Below, one piece after another: positions 27,449 to 36,612 of a DNA stretch of 64,000 nucleotides. A program made the position numbers and the translations under genes. How positions within the stretch are numbered: the first letter of the stretch is position 1; the number at the start of each line of letters is the position of its first letter. Source of the DNA: Desulfacinum hydrothermale DSM 13146 (lineage in GTDB: Bacteria > Desulfobacterota > Syntrophobacteria > Syntrophobacterales > DSM-9756); contig NZ_FWXF01000005.1 in NCBI RefSeq assembly GCF_900176285.1, positions 62,001-126,000 of the forward strand, in the 5' to 3' direction. Below the pieces are notes generated by a model that worked only from the letters and a program-made list of their open reading frames with translations, was not told where the DNA came from and made no database searches.

Positions 27449-29382
27449 CGGAAGGCCAAGACATCCTGGAACGATTGAGGGAAGGAGTCCGCAAGGGGCT
27501 GTTGAGAAGCCTGGACTGGCAGTTTGCCCGGTGGGTGAGTCGTATATCCGGGGAGAAAAGGGACGCGGTGCTTCTGGCGGCGGCCCTGGTGAGCCTTCGG
27601 TTGGCGGAAGGGGACGTGTGCGTGGATCTTGCCCAGTATGCCGGAAGGCCCCTTTTTTCCGATGCACCGGTCAAAGACGGGGCCGTTGGCGCCCCTGCGT
27701 TGCACGATTGGCTCAAGGCCCTGCGGGCGTCTCCGGCCGTATCCACCCCGCCGTCGGATTCTCACGACGCCCCACTCGTCCCTCCCTACTCCTCCCAGGC
27801 CCCGCTGGTGCTGGACGGCACCCGGGTTTACCTCACGCGCTACTGGGCCTTTGAAAAGCAGCTGGCCGAAGATCTGCGACAACGGGCCCAAGGCTGGACA
27901 GACGTGGAACCTTCCCAGCTGGGTCGCCTCCTGAACCGGCTCTTTCCGGACCTTTCCTTGTGCAACGAAGTGGACTGGCAGCGGGTGGCCGCCGCCGTGG
28001 CGGCCATGAAAAGGCTTTGCATCATCTCGGGCGGACCCGGAACGGGAAAGACCCACACCGTGAGAGCCATTTTGGCCCTTCTGAAATGGCTCCAACCCGA
28101 TCAGCCCCTTCGAGCGGCCCTGGCGGCCCCCACGGGAAAAGCAGCGGCACGCATCACCGAATCGCTCCAGAAGGCGGCCTGGAACCCCGAAGATGCCCCT
28201 TCCGCGACGGACTTGCCGCAGGCGGCGGTGACGCTCCATCGACTCATCGGCATCCGAGAAGGGCGTTCCGTGCCCCGTCACAACCCGGACAACCCTTTGC
28301 ACGTGGATGTGCTGGTGGTGGACGAAGCGTCCATGATCGATCTTCCCCTCATGGCTCGCACCGTCTCGGCCCTGCCCCCCCACGCGCGCTTGATCCTTTT
28401 GGGAGACAAGGACCAGCTGGCCTCGGTGGAAGCGGGAAGCGTCTTCGCCGATCTGTGCGGCCGGGGCCACACGCCCGTCTACAGCGGCCCGTGGCTGGAA
28501 AGGATTGAGAAGGCCACCGGGTTTGAAATGCCGGGAGAAAGGCGAAGGCAACCGGGGGAGCCCTCTCCCCTGGACGACTGCACGGTCTTTTTGACCAAGA
28601 GTTACCGGTTCGACCAGGAGGGCGGCATCGGCCGGCTGGCCTCCTCCATCCGGGAAGGCAGAGACCTGCCGGGGCTTTGGGGGATGGGAGCGGCAGGCGA
28701 ATCCGATCCCGACCCGTCGACCGCGGTATCCACGGAGACCGTTCCCACCGGCCGCCACCTCTTGGACCGGCTGCGCCAGGTGGCCCTGGAAAAATTCGCT
28801 CCCATAGCAGTATCGAAGGACATCCAAGAGGCCCTGGCCCGCCTGGACACCTTCCGGATCCTGTGTGCTTTGCGCGAAGGCCCCACGGGGGCGAAAGCCG
28901 TCAACGCCGCGGTGGAACAGGCCCTGGCCGAAAGGGGGCACATCGTCTCCGGAACCCCACACGTCAAGGGCCGTCCCGTCCTCATCACCCGAAACGACTA
29001 CGACGTGCAACTCTTCAACGGGGATGTGGGGCTCCTCTGGCCGGACGAAACGGACGGGCTCCTTTACGCCTGGTTCCGGGCTCCAGACGGCCATCTTCGG
29101 AAGGTCCGCCCCCTTCGCCTTCCCCCCCATGAGCCGGCCTACGCCATGACGGTCCACAAGTCCCAGGGATCGGAATTCGATGAGGTGCTTTTGATCTTGC
29201 CTCTGGAAGATTCCCGGATTCTCACCCGGGAACTCATCTATACGGCCGTGACCCGGGCCAGGTCGTCCGTGCGCATCTGGGGATCGGAAGACCTTCTGCG
29301 GGCGGCCATCGCCCGCCGCACCGAGCGCACGTCCGGCCTCTACGATCGTCTCTTCCCATCCGGATTCAGAGCTGAGCGATGA
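27445..29382 (+). CDS. recD: Exodeoxyribonuclease V alpha subunit RecD
   Basis: 5'-3' SF1B helicase subunit of RecBCD; 645 residues with GTG 27445 as start (VTEGQDILERLREGVRKGLL, the usual RecD N-terminus). The GTG overlaps the upstream stop as GTGA and follows GGAGGGAGC. Walker A is GGPGTGKTHT (about 196-205), Walker B LVVDEASMID, then LILLGDKDQLASVEAG and the C-terminal AMTVHKSQGSEFDEV and YTAVTRARSSV. An insertion at about residues 385-400 (GERRRQPGEPSP) is unremarkable. It is separated from recB by 3.6 kb. Confidence 0.95.
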   Translation: MTEGQDILERLREGVRKGLLRSLDWQFARWVSRISGEKRDAVLLAAALVSLRLAEGDVCVDLAQYAGRPLFSDAPVKDGAVGAPALHDWLKALRASPAVSTPPSDSHDAPLVPPYSSQAPLVLDGTRVYLTRYWAFEKQLAEDLRQRAQGWTDVEPSQLGRLLNRLFPDLSLCNEVDWQRVAAAVAAMKRLCIISGGPGTGKTHTVRAILALLKWLQPDQPLRAALAAPTGKAAARITESLQKAAWNPEDAPSATDLPQAAVTLHRLIGIREGRSVPRHNPDNPLHVDVLVVDEASMIDLPLMARTVSALPPHARLILLGDKDQLASVEAGSVFADLCGRGHTPVYSGPWLERIEKATGFEMPGERRRQPGEPSPLDDCTVFLTKSYRFDQEGGIGRLASSIREGRDLPGLWGMGAAGESDPDPSTAVSTETVPTGRHLLDRLRQVALEKFAPIAVSKDIQEALARLDTFRILCALREGPTGAKAVNAAVEQALAERGHIVSGTPHVKGRPVLITRNDYDVQLFNGDVGLLWPDETDGLLYAWFRAPDGHLRKVRPLRLPPHEPAYAMTVHKSQGSEFDEVLLILPLEDSRILTRELIYTAVTRARSSVRIWGSEDLLRAAIARRTERTSGLYDRLFPSGFRAER

Positions 29383-30122
29383 AAAAGCCAAAACGCCTCC
29401 CCTGGCCTCCGCCGTACCGGATCAAGGAAAACGCCCGGGCCAAGCGGGTGACCCTTCGGATCCTTCCCGAATCGGGCCTGGTGCTCACCGTACCCCGGGG
29501 CTTCGACCGACACCGTCTCGGCCCCATCCTGGACGAATACCGAAGTTGGATCGAGGGCCGCCTGGCCCAAGTCCAAGAAAAACGTCTCGTCTTGACTCGA
29601 CCGGAGGTTCTTCCGGACCGGATCCATCTTCCGGCCGTGGACACCACATGGCAGGTGGACTATGCGCCCGGGGAACCGGGGAAGGTGGAGATTTTCTGGA
29701 ACCACCGCCCCGAGCCCCGCATCCGGTGCCGGGGAGATTTTTCGCAGGTTTCCATCTGCTGCCGGCTTCTCCGGGAATGGCTCAAAGAAGAGGCCAAACG
29801 GGTGCTCCGGCCTTGGGTGGAAGCCCTGAGCCATGAAACGGGGCTTTCCTATTGCAAGGTTCGAATCGCCACCCAGAAAACCCGCTGGGGAAGCTATTCC
29901 AGTCGGGGAACGGTGAGCCTCAATGCGGCCGTGCTCTTCCTTCCCCGCAATCTGGCCCGGCTGATCATCTGCCACGAACTGTGCCACAGTCGCCACCCTG
30001 GACACGACGACGCCTTCTGGGATCTGCTGACCCGCCTTGAACCGGACTGCCGCCGCCTGGACGCGGAACTCAAGGACTGGGGGAGTCGGATGCCCGCCTG
30101 GTACCGGGCGTCCTTTTTGTAG
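29379..30122 (+). CDS. SprT-like/YgjP zinc metallopeptidase (DUF45)
   Basis: A 247-residue member of the YgjP/M48-related DUF45 family. The zinc motif HELCH (in IICHELCHSRHPGHDDAFW) supplies two His and the catalytic Glu, with the third ligand in the nearby H-P-G-H segment. Upstream is TRWGSYSSRGTVSLNAAV, also diagnostic. Function is unproven. In other genomes the gene often sits near type I restriction genes; here ATG 29379 overlaps the recD stop (ATGA), so it belongs to the recD transcript. Confidence 0.88.
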   Translation: MKKPKRLPWPPPYRIKENARAKRVTLRILPESGLVLTVPRGFDRHRLGPILDEYRSWIEGRLAQVQEKRLVLTRPEVLPDRIHLPAVDTTWQVDYAPGEPGKVEIFWNHRPEPRIRCRGDFSQVSICCRLLREWLKEEAKRVLRPWVEALSHETGLSYCKVRIATQKTRWGSYSSRGTVSLNAAVLFLPRNLARLIICHELCHSRHPGHDDAFWDLLTRLEPDCRRLDAELKDWGSRMPAWYRASFL

Positions 30123-30460
30123 GGGCGACGGATCAGTCCCTCCCGGGAGTTTGTCCGAAAACGCCTTTCCGGCTCAAGGCACCGGCACATGCCCCTTGCC
30201 ATCCCAGCCGCGGGGCTTTGCCGCAACGCCAACGAGCTGCGCCACGAAAAATGGGCCTCCCCAGGGGGCCCGGCCGGCCCCCTACCGGCGCTTGAACTGA
30301 ATCCCAGGACCGTGGTGTCCCCTCGCCGGTGTTCTCTCCTTCTGGTCCTCCGAACGGCTCATGGTTACCTTAAATCAGAACGTGGAGGAAACCGGTCTTC
30401 CCACGTTCCCCGATGGTCGCTCCGGCAGGAACCCTTCAACCCACGGACGGCAGGAACGGC
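30123..30460. other. Intergenic region with partial repeat end and GC hairpin
   Basis: Holds GGGAGTTTGTCCGA at 30145-30158, matching the left end of the dispersed element family, just after the upstream stop. A strong hairpin with arms AGGGGGCC/GGCCCCCT lies near 30265-30285 without a T-tract. No gene is supported. Confidence 0.4.
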
Positions 30461-30874
30461 ATGGAACAAAAGACCTTCAGGACCGTCATTCTGGCCATTT
30501 CCCTCGTTTTCATCCTGACCGCCTTGGTGTCCCCCGTGCGGGCCGCCGATGCGCCCAGGATGACCAAGGAAGAACTAAAAGGGATGTTGGGATCGTCCGA
30601 CCTTGTCATCATCGACGTCCGGGCCGGAAGGGACTGGACGTCCAGTGCGTTCAAGATCCAGGGGGCCGTCCGGGAAGACCCTTACAACGTACCTTCCTGG
30701 GCCGGGAAGTGCGCCCTCTCCAGGACCCTGGTCCTCTACTGCGCCTGACCCAACGAAGCCACCAGTGCCAGTGTGGCACGGGAATTGATAGGAATGGGTT
30801 TTTAAAAGGTGTATGCCCTCAAGGGCGGCTGGCAGGAATGGCACAGGGCCCGGTTCCCTGTGGAAGAAAAGTAG
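30461..30874 (+). pseudogene. Exported rhodanese-like protein, probable selenoprotein, interrupted by a later TAA
   Basis: ATG 30461 opens a frame with a signal peptide (residues 1-28, ending PVRAAD) and a rhodanese domain (LVIIDVRAGRDWTSSAFKIQGAVRED). At TGA 30746-30748 the text is VLYCA-U-PNEATSASVARELIGMGF; rhodanese relatives have Cys or Ser here, two residues after the active-site Cys. The frame then meets TAA at 30803-30805, but homology continues in the same frame (KVYALKGGWQEWHRARFPVEEK) to TAG 30872-30874. A single A-to-T change turns the expected AAA Lys codon into TAA. So the TGA probably encodes Sec, while the TAA is a disabling mutation or base error. Without readthrough the product would be only about 95 residues. 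Confidence 0.7.
30746..30779 (+). promoter_or_regulatory. SECIS-like hairpin after the rhodanese TGA
   Basis: Perfect six-pair stem GTGCCA (30765-30770) / TGGCAC (30774-30779) with a GTG loop that starts 22 nt after the TGA. This is almost the same geometry as the formate dehydrogenase element in this window (23 nt to a GGC loop). Confidence 0.6.
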
Positions 30875-30973
30875 GATACCGAGAGCGGCTTGCCCTGCCG
30901 GAGCCCACTTTCCAGAAGCCGGGAAGGCCTGGCCCATACCGGCCGCCCCCCGGCGAGGGTAAGGAGACAGGCC

Positions 30974-31426
30974 ATGCACACAGGGCTCAACGTGATCGTG
31001 GTGGATGACGACCGGGATGTCTTGGCTTTCCTTCAGGAGGTGCTGAGGGGCTTCTACGTGTGGGGCGACGTGCTCGCCTTCGACGATCCGCAAACCGCCG
31101 CGGCCTATTGTCTGGAACAGCCCCCCGGGGTGGCCGTCTTCGTCCTGGACGTGTACATGGGATCCTGGACCGCCTTCGACTTTCTGGAGCGGGTTCAGGT
31201 CCGGTTCCCCATGGCGGCCCAGGATGCCGTCATCATCACCGGCAACGCCAGCGATGAGGTGGTGAGCGCATGCGTGGAGGCCGACATCACCCATCTTCTG
31301 GAAAAGCCTCTTCGCCCCTACGCGCTTCAGTTGGCCGTGCGCTCCATCGTTTCCAAATACATCAAGTTCGCCCGCCGGCTGCTCACGGATCCCCAATTCG
31401 CCGACCAGCTCCCCGTCTTTCACTGA
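30974..31426 (+). CDS. Single-domain response regulator (CheY-like receiver)
   Basis: A 150-residue receiver: acidic pocket VVDDDRD (residues 10-16), phosphoacceptor Asp59 in VFVLDVYMG, conserved Thr in VIITGNASD and Lys in LLEKPLRP. No output domain follows; the last about 30 residues are helical. ATG 30974 follows AAGGAGA. No kinase is adjacent. Its stop lies only 6 bp from the stop of the convergent prkA-like gene, so the two transcripts are likely to overlap at their 3' ends. Confidence 0.9.
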   Translation: MHTGLNVIVVDDDRDVLAFLQEVLRGFYVWGDVLAFDDPQTAAAYCLEQPPGVAVFVLDVYMGSWTAFDFLERVQVRFPMAAQDAVIITGNASDEVVSACVEADITHLLEKPLRPYALQLAVRSIVSKYIKFARRLLTDPQFADQLPVFH

Positions 31427-31432
31427 TCCGTG

Positions 31433-33721
31433 TCAGGAACGGAAGGATTCCACCAGGTTCTTGTCCAGCACATAGAGCGTCACTTCCTTGGCGCCCTGGA
31501 CACTGTATCCGTAGCGCTGTGTCAGGTTTTCCACCAGATGGGCCACGTCGTCCCGAAGCCGGGCGTCGTAGGTGCGGAAGGCCTCCGTGGCGAAGTCCTT
31601 CACCGCCGCCCGAAAATGGTCGTTTCCCACGAACGGATCCAGCACGTTCTCCTTCAGGTTGTGGACGTAGCGCTCATGGAGATCACCGTAGAGATCCGTT
31701 TGGTCGATGGGCTTTCCTTCCAGGCGCATCTCGTGGGACAGGGTGCGGGACGTGTAGCGGTGCTGCACATCCCGGCGGAAGTCGCGGCGCTGGGAAAGGG
31801 AAGCACGGCGGCCCAGGAGGCGCTTTTCCACCGCTTCGAAGAACTGCTCGGAAATCTCCAGCTCTTCCCCCGTATAGACACAACGCACCCGGCTTCCCGG
31901 CTCAAAGTTCACCCCGAACAGATAATTTTGGATCTCCCGCGCGATGCGTTCTTCGTTGTAGTCGTAAAGGGATTCTTTCACCTCCTCCAACACCGTGTAA
32001 TCGTAGAGGCGGACCAGGCTGTCCAGAAAGTCGGGCGAGATGTATTCCCCCGATCCGTTCTGGAACTTTCGGAAGAACTGATAGACCATGTCCATGGTGA
32101 TGAGGCGGTCCGGCCGAGCATGGGCGGAGAAAAAGTCGATGAAGATGTTCTGGGAATCCCGGCCCGTAATGCCCCGATCGCCTTCTCCTTCCGATTCGGC
32201 GATGATCCGATGACGCCGCTTGGCCGTGAAGTTCTTGCGGTCCCCTTCATCCAGCCAGGGCGGGATGTTCCCGGTGTAGATCTCCATTTTGAGCAGGCGG
32301 AGGTCCCTGTCGCAGTAAGCGTAATACTTTTCCGGCCGCGAGATCCATTCGCCCATGGCCTCCGATTGCGGCTTGAGGCGGGTTGAGATGATGACCTTGG
32401 CGAAGTTGTGAAGGACCCGCGGTAGAAAGTAGCGCTCAATGTCCTCTCCGAAGATGTTCTTATAGATTTGCACCTCGGTCTTGTAGTCCAGGATGTAGGG
32501 GATCTTGATGTAGGTGATGCGATCGGCAAAGGAACGCTCTTCGGTGATGCTCACCTGATCCTCCGGATTCATGAGGGCCAGGAAGAGGGAATGCACATTT
32601 TCTTCCATATCCTCCACCTTGTGCACTCCTTCGCTGATGATCCCGTGCAGATCGGCGAATCGTTCCCGGTTGTGGGCCTTCACGTCCATGAGGGCGTAGA
32701 CGCCGTTGTTAGTGTTGGCGTAACGGGAATAGAGGTAGCGCACCCGGTTGCTGTCCCGCAAAAGGGCGTTGAGCTGCTGTTGGATCTGGCTGTTGGCGAG
32801 CACCCGATCCCGGGTGGGCTGGTCCCCGGGATTGTAGACGCTCACACCCTGCCCCAAGCGCCGATTGAACCGGTAGCGCCGGGCGTGGATTATCCGGTAC
32901 ACCTTTTCCGGTCTTTCCAGTAATTCCAAGAGGTTATCGTAGAGGGATTGGCAGATGGTGCAGGGCTGATCCCGAAAGACCCATTCGTATTGCTTTTCCT
33001 CGAAGAGCCGCCGCTTGAAATCTCCTTCCTCGATGAGCTCTTCCAGCACATCCCGCCGGTAGGCCTTTGGAATGAGCAACACGGGGTTGTCGTGGCTCGG
33101 GCACGGCACCTCCAGGATGTCCTTGCCCGTGAACGCCCAAGCGGGTTCGGACGCGCTGCCGGAGCGGGCCGCCGGAGAACTGTCCACCAGGTGGCGCAGC
33201 TGGCTGAGCAGGTAATGGGCTTCGCGGTCCGCCCCCGCCCCCAGTTCGCGTTTGTCGATCCGCCACAGGGTTTCGTAGCACGCCCCCTGTTCGGTGGAGG
33301 TGTAGAGTTCGAATTTCAGGAGCAGGTTGTTGAGAAAGGTGCTCTTGCCGCACCCGTGAGGCCCTTCGAAGATGTAGATCCGGTTTTGCTGGGCGCCCCG
33401 CCGAAAGGTGGACACCAGGTTGACGAAGCGGTTGGCAAACAGTCGGTCTGCAAAAAACGGGTGATCAGTGCCTTCCACAAAGAGGCGGCTGCAGTCGTAG
33501 AAGACGAAGTGGATCGATTCCGGATCGTTTGGATACTCGTCCCGGCCTTCGCCGATGTAGCTCATGACCATATCGTGGAAACGCTGGTGCACGTTGCGAA
33601 AGATCCGGTCCGGATGGCGAGCCGCCAGGGCCAGGAAATCCTGGAAGCCCAGGATCTGGGACGATTCCCTTTCCCGGATCCTGTCAAACAGGCGACGTAG
33701 GCTCTGTTCGCTCTTGTTCAT
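31433..33721 (-). CDS. PrkA-family AAA+ serine protein kinase, paralogue with zinc-knuckle-like motif
   Basis: A 762-residue PrkA/YeaG-family protein. Walker A is FEGPHGCGKST near residue 120. A segment VPCPSHDNPVLLIP plus QPCTICQSLYDNLLELL resembles the CPMH/CPHC zinc-knuckle of Bacillus PrkA. Further family text is YIKIPYILDYKTEVQIYKNIFG and, at the C-terminus, NYLFGVNFEPGSRVRCVYTGEE. It is last of four genes in the operon, 13 bp after spoVR. It differs clearly from the first-gene paralogue, so the two are not recent duplicates. The substrate is unknown. Confidence 0.85.
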   Translation of the reverse strand: MNKSEQSLRRLFDRIRERESSQILGFQDFLALAARHPDRIFRNVHQRFHDMVMSYIGEGRDEYPNDPESIHFVFYDCSRLFVEGTDHPFFADRLFANRFVNLVSTFRRGAQQNRIYIFEGPHGCGKSTFLNNLLLKFELYTSTEQGACYETLWRIDKRELGAGADREAHYLLSQLRHLVDSSPAARSGSASEPAWAFTGKDILEVPCPSHDNPVLLIPKAYRRDVLEELIEEGDFKRRLFEEKQYEWVFRDQPCTICQSLYDNLLELLERPEKVYRIIHARRYRFNRRLGQGVSVYNPGDQPTRDRVLANSQIQQQLNALLRDSNRVRYLYSRYANTNNGVYALMDVKAHNRERFADLHGIISEGVHKVEDMEENVHSLFLALMNPEDQVSITEERSFADRITYIKIPYILDYKTEVQIYKNIFGEDIERYFLPRVLHNFAKVIISTRLKPQSEAMGEWISRPEKYYAYCDRDLRLLKMEIYTGNIPPWLDEGDRKNFTAKRRHRIIAESEGEGDRGITGRDSQNIFIDFFSAHARPDRLITMDMVYQFFRKFQNGSGEYISPDFLDSLVRLYDYTVLEEVKESLYDYNEERIAREIQNYLFGVNFEPGSRVRCVYTGEELEISEQFFEAVEKRLLGRRASLSQRRDFRRDVQHRYTSRTLSHEMRLEGKPIDQTDLYGDLHERYVHNLKENVLDPFVGNDHFRAAVKDFATEAFRTYDARLRDDVAHLVENLTQRYGYSVQGAKEVTLYVLDKNLVESFRS

Positions 33722-33734
33722 GATGCTTCCTCGA

Positions 33735-35363
33735 TCACAGGAGGGTCCGGGAGAGCCGGCGGTCCTCCATGGTGTAGAGCACCCGTCGGGGCACGGGTTC
33801 CCGGCCCTGTTCCGACGGCATGGCGTAGGGCGAGGGGGAGCCGGAACGATCCTGGATCCATTCAGTGGTCTCCAGTTTCACCGGCCCGCCCCACAGAAAG
33901 GAGATGCCCAGCATGGTGTTGCCGATGAATTCGCGCACCAAGGGCTTTCCCTCGAACCGATGGCGCAGGTAGAGGCATCCGTCGTCCATGAGGGATTCAT
34001 CCACCTCCACCACGGGCGGGTGGTAGAGGGAATCCAGGAGCATCTTCTTGTAGTCTTCGGCCCGGCGGCTCTGGACGAAGAGCTCCCAGACGCCCTTGCG
34101 GGGATTGAGGCGGCGGCCCACCACGAAGAGCTTGTGGCGGTCCACGAAATCCTGGTCGATGAATTTGTTGAGAAAGAGAAAGTCGTTGTAGTGGCGGCGC
34201 ACGTCCAGGAGGGTTTCCCGGCCGCGTCCCGTTCGGGCGTCGTAGCGTTGCCTTTCATGGGCGCTGGCGATCTGCTCATATTCCAGGCTGAGCTTGCCCT
34301 TGTCCGCCAGTTCCTCCACATAATGGAAGAGCCGCATGCCCAGGGCGTAGGGGTTGACGCCCACCTTGGGCATGGAGGTGACCAGGGCGTGGATGCGCGC
34401 AAACCCCACTTCGTGGCCCGAAATCCGCTCATCGGCCAGGAAGAGCTTCTCGTGCCAGTAGCTGGCCCAGCCCTCGTTCATGATCTTGGTGCGGATCTGG
34501 GGCTGGAAGAAAAGGGAGGTGGTGCGCACGATCTCCATGACCGTCTTCATCCACCGGTTTTCTTCCCGCTGCAAAAAGGGCGAATGGCGCTGCAGATAGT
34601 CCAAAAGGTCCGCAGGTTGGGCTCCATGGTGCTGCAGGTGCTTTTCGTAGAGTGAGTCCAATTCGGGGTGGCGGGTCAAAACCTCGGCGAAGAAGAAGGA
34701 ATCGGCCAGCTCTCCGTGCTGGCGCAGGCAGGCATTGTAACGCTCGATTTCCCGAAGGTATTCATGGACGGGAACCGGCTGCACCTCCTGCAGAAAGTGA
34801 TCGAAATAAAAGTCGAGCCGGGTGGGCTTGGAGCGATCTTCGGCACCGTTTCCGCCCAGTTCCTTGTAGTAGCCCACCAGGTTGTCGATCCCCCGGCTGA
34901 ACTCGATGACGTAGTCCACCCAGCGTCCCTTTTCGGATCGGAGCATGGCCACGGCCCGTTTGTCCGAAAGGGCCTTTCCGGCGAAGTCTTCGCCCCAGGT
35001 GTTTTGGAAGTGCAGGTTGTTCTGGAAAAAGTCGATATGGGCCAGCACGTGGTAGAAGATCATCACGTTCAGCCAGTCGGGGTTGTTGTCGTTGTAAAAG
35101 GAGATGGCCGGCCGAGTGTTGATGACGGTTTCGTAGGGGTTGTTGGGATAGAGCTCATAGCGGCCCTTTTCCCGGTGCACCTCCACGTCGTGGACCCAAT
35201 AGTCGTAGAGGGTGGGGATCATGTGCTTGGGGGTCAGCTCCAGCAGGTCCCGATTGGTGACGATGTATTCCAGGGTTTCGGGGGCGAACCGGAGCCCCGC
35301 TTCCCAGGCCCTTTCCTTGCACCCTTCCATGATGGCCTTGGTGCGTTGATCGATCAGTTCCAT
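33735..35363 (-). CDS. SpoVR/YcgB family protein
   Basis: A 542-residue SpoVR homologue (family about 500 residues). Diagnostic text: YELYPNNPYETVINTRPAISF, MIFYHVLAHIDFFQNN, NEGWASYWHEKLF, GVNPYALGMRLFHYVEE and DLYLRHRFEGKPLVREF-like text near the end. Named for spore cortex formation in Bacillus, but widespread in non-sporulating bacteria together with PrkA and YhbH. No sporulation genes are seen. The His-rich segments (HVLAHIDFF, EGWASYWHE) hint at metal-dependent chemistry. Third gene of the operon. Confidence 0.93.
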   Translation of the reverse strand: MELIDQRTKAIMEGCKERAWEAGLRFAPETLEYIVTNRDLLELTPKHMIPTLYDYWVHDVEVHREKGRYELYPNNPYETVINTRPAISFYNDNNPDWLNVMIFYHVLAHIDFFQNNLHFQNTWGEDFAGKALSDKRAVAMLRSEKGRWVDYVIEFSRGIDNLVGYYKELGGNGAEDRSKPTRLDFYFDHFLQEVQPVPVHEYLREIERYNACLRQHGELADSFFFAEVLTRHPELDSLYEKHLQHHGAQPADLLDYLQRHSPFLQREENRWMKTVMEIVRTTSLFFQPQIRTKIMNEGWASYWHEKLFLADERISGHEVGFARIHALVTSMPKVGVNPYALGMRLFHYVEELADKGKLSLEYEQIASAHERQRYDARTGRGRETLLDVRRHYNDFLFLNKFIDQDFVDRHKLFVVGRRLNPRKGVWELFVQSRRAEDYKKMLLDSLYHPPVVEVDESLMDDGCLYLRHRFEGKPLVREFIGNTMLGISFLWGGPVKLETTEWIQDRSGSPSPYAMPSEQGREPVPRRVLYTMEDRRLSRTLL

Positions 35364-35393
35364 TTCCGTCTCCGTGGGTCGCGCCCGGACCGA

Positions 35394-36611
35394 TCAGGAC
35401 AGCAGCTGGCGGATGCCCTCCACCAGGCGCTCCTCGCCGGCGCCTTCCTCAATGGTGTCCAGACGAAACCGGTCGGGAAAGCGTTCCGCCAGCTTCGCCC
35501 GGCCCATGTATTCCTCCACGCGCGACCGGTAGCCGTTGCCTCCGTGCCCGTGGGCCACGGTCACGCCCACGCGGTTGGCGTAGGTGAGCATCTTGTCCAG
35601 TTCCGGCAGCGTTTGGCTGCCGTCCGAATCCCAGTCGTCGCCGTCGGTGCCGTGGAAGACGTAGATGTTGTAGTCTCGGGCCAGGTTGTCGTGTTCCACG
35701 ATCTCGTTGACCAGGCGGTAGGCGGAGGCCACCCGGGTGCCGCCCGCGATGGTGGAATTGTAGTAGGTATAGAAGTCGGGCACTTCCCTGGCTTCCGTGT
35801 CGTGGAGGATGAAGCGGGTCTCCACCCGGCGTTGGTACTGGTAGACGAGCCAGCTGTAGATGAGCACATGTTGGCCCACCACCACCTCCGTGGGCCGCCC
35901 GCTCATGGACCCCGAATAGTCCCGCACGAAAAAGACGAGAGCCTGGGCCTCCAGCGACGGTTCCAGGGACAGGATGCGATAGACCTTATCGTCCGGGCCC
36001 ATGAGCAGTTCCGTGGGATCGATCTCTGCGTCCTGGCGGACGCGGCCCAGACCGATGTTGGTGGCCACCAGGCGGCGCAGCGTGGCCTTCTTGTCCAGGA
36101 TCTGCCCCGAACCCTGGTGGCGGTCCGTCAGTTCGTAGGCGATGCGCCGAAGCGTCCTCTTGGTGCCCTTGCTTTGCAGATTGGGCAGTTGGAACTGTTC
36201 GCTGAGGATGCGGCCCAGGTCGTAGGCGCTGGCCTCGATCTCATGCTCGGCCCCTTCCCCTTGGCCTGCTCCTCCCTGGCCGGAACCCTCCGATCCGTGG
36301 ATGGGCTCTTCGCCGATCACCTCGCCTTCCTGGCCGTCCCCGGAGCCTCCTCCAGCTCCGCCCTCTTCCTGGAAGGGGCGCGTATCGTGGATAAACTTCT
36401 CCTCCACCGTGGTGGGCACCAGGATGACCCGCTCCTTACCCCCCCGGCTGGGCTTGACCAGGCGCCCGATGCGGATCTTGCGCGGAAAGCCGTCCTGTTC
36501 CCGTTGGCGATCCCGTTCCAGGAGATCCTCCACCGAGCTGAGCCCGTGGATGTGGGCGTTCCGTGGAAGGCTGCCCATCTGCAGCAGGGTCCAATCGTCG
36601 TATCGGTCCAT
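35394..36611 (-). CDS. YhbH/YeaH family protein (DUF444, VWA-like)
   Basis: A 405-residue DUF444 protein. The N-terminus has RDRQREQDGFPRKIRIG and is charged and flexible; about residues 75-110 are a Gly/Glu-rich linker. The C-terminal half is a von Willebrand A-like fold with a MIDAS motif in RDYSGSMSGRPTEV, followed by VFHGTDGDDWDSDG. E. coli YeaH is encoded beside the kinase YeaG and is thought to be its partner. Here it starts 1 bp after the upstream kinase stop, suggesting tight coupling. Confidence 0.92.
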   Translation of the reverse strand: MDRYDDWTLLQMGSLPRNAHIHGLSSVEDLLERDRQREQDGFPRKIRIGRLVKPSRGGKERVILVPTTVEEKFIHDTRPFQEEGGAGGGSGDGQEGEVIGEEPIHGSEGSGQGGAGQGEGAEHEIEASAYDLGRILSEQFQLPNLQSKGTKRTLRRIAYELTDRHQGSGQILDKKATLRRLVATNIGLGRVRQDAEIDPTELLMGPDDKVYRILSLEPSLEAQALVFFVRDYSGSMSGRPTEVVVGQHVLIYSWLVYQYQRRVETRFILHDTEAREVPDFYTYYNSTIAGGTRVASAYRLVNEIVEHDNLARDYNIYVFHGTDGDDWDSDGSQTLPELDKMLTYANRVGVTVAHGHGGNGYRSRVEEYMGRAKLAERFPDRFRLDTIEEGAGEERLVEGIRQLLS

Positions 36612-36612
36612 G

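Noticed and set aside
27382-29391. 669-codon minus-strand open frame
   Set aside because: Antisense shadow of recD.
30746-30748. Rhodanese TGA as a simple nonsense mutation
   Set aside because: Not fully excluded, but a hairpin of correct SECIS geometry and the residue position next to the active Cys favour Sec; the later TAA is the more likely lesion.
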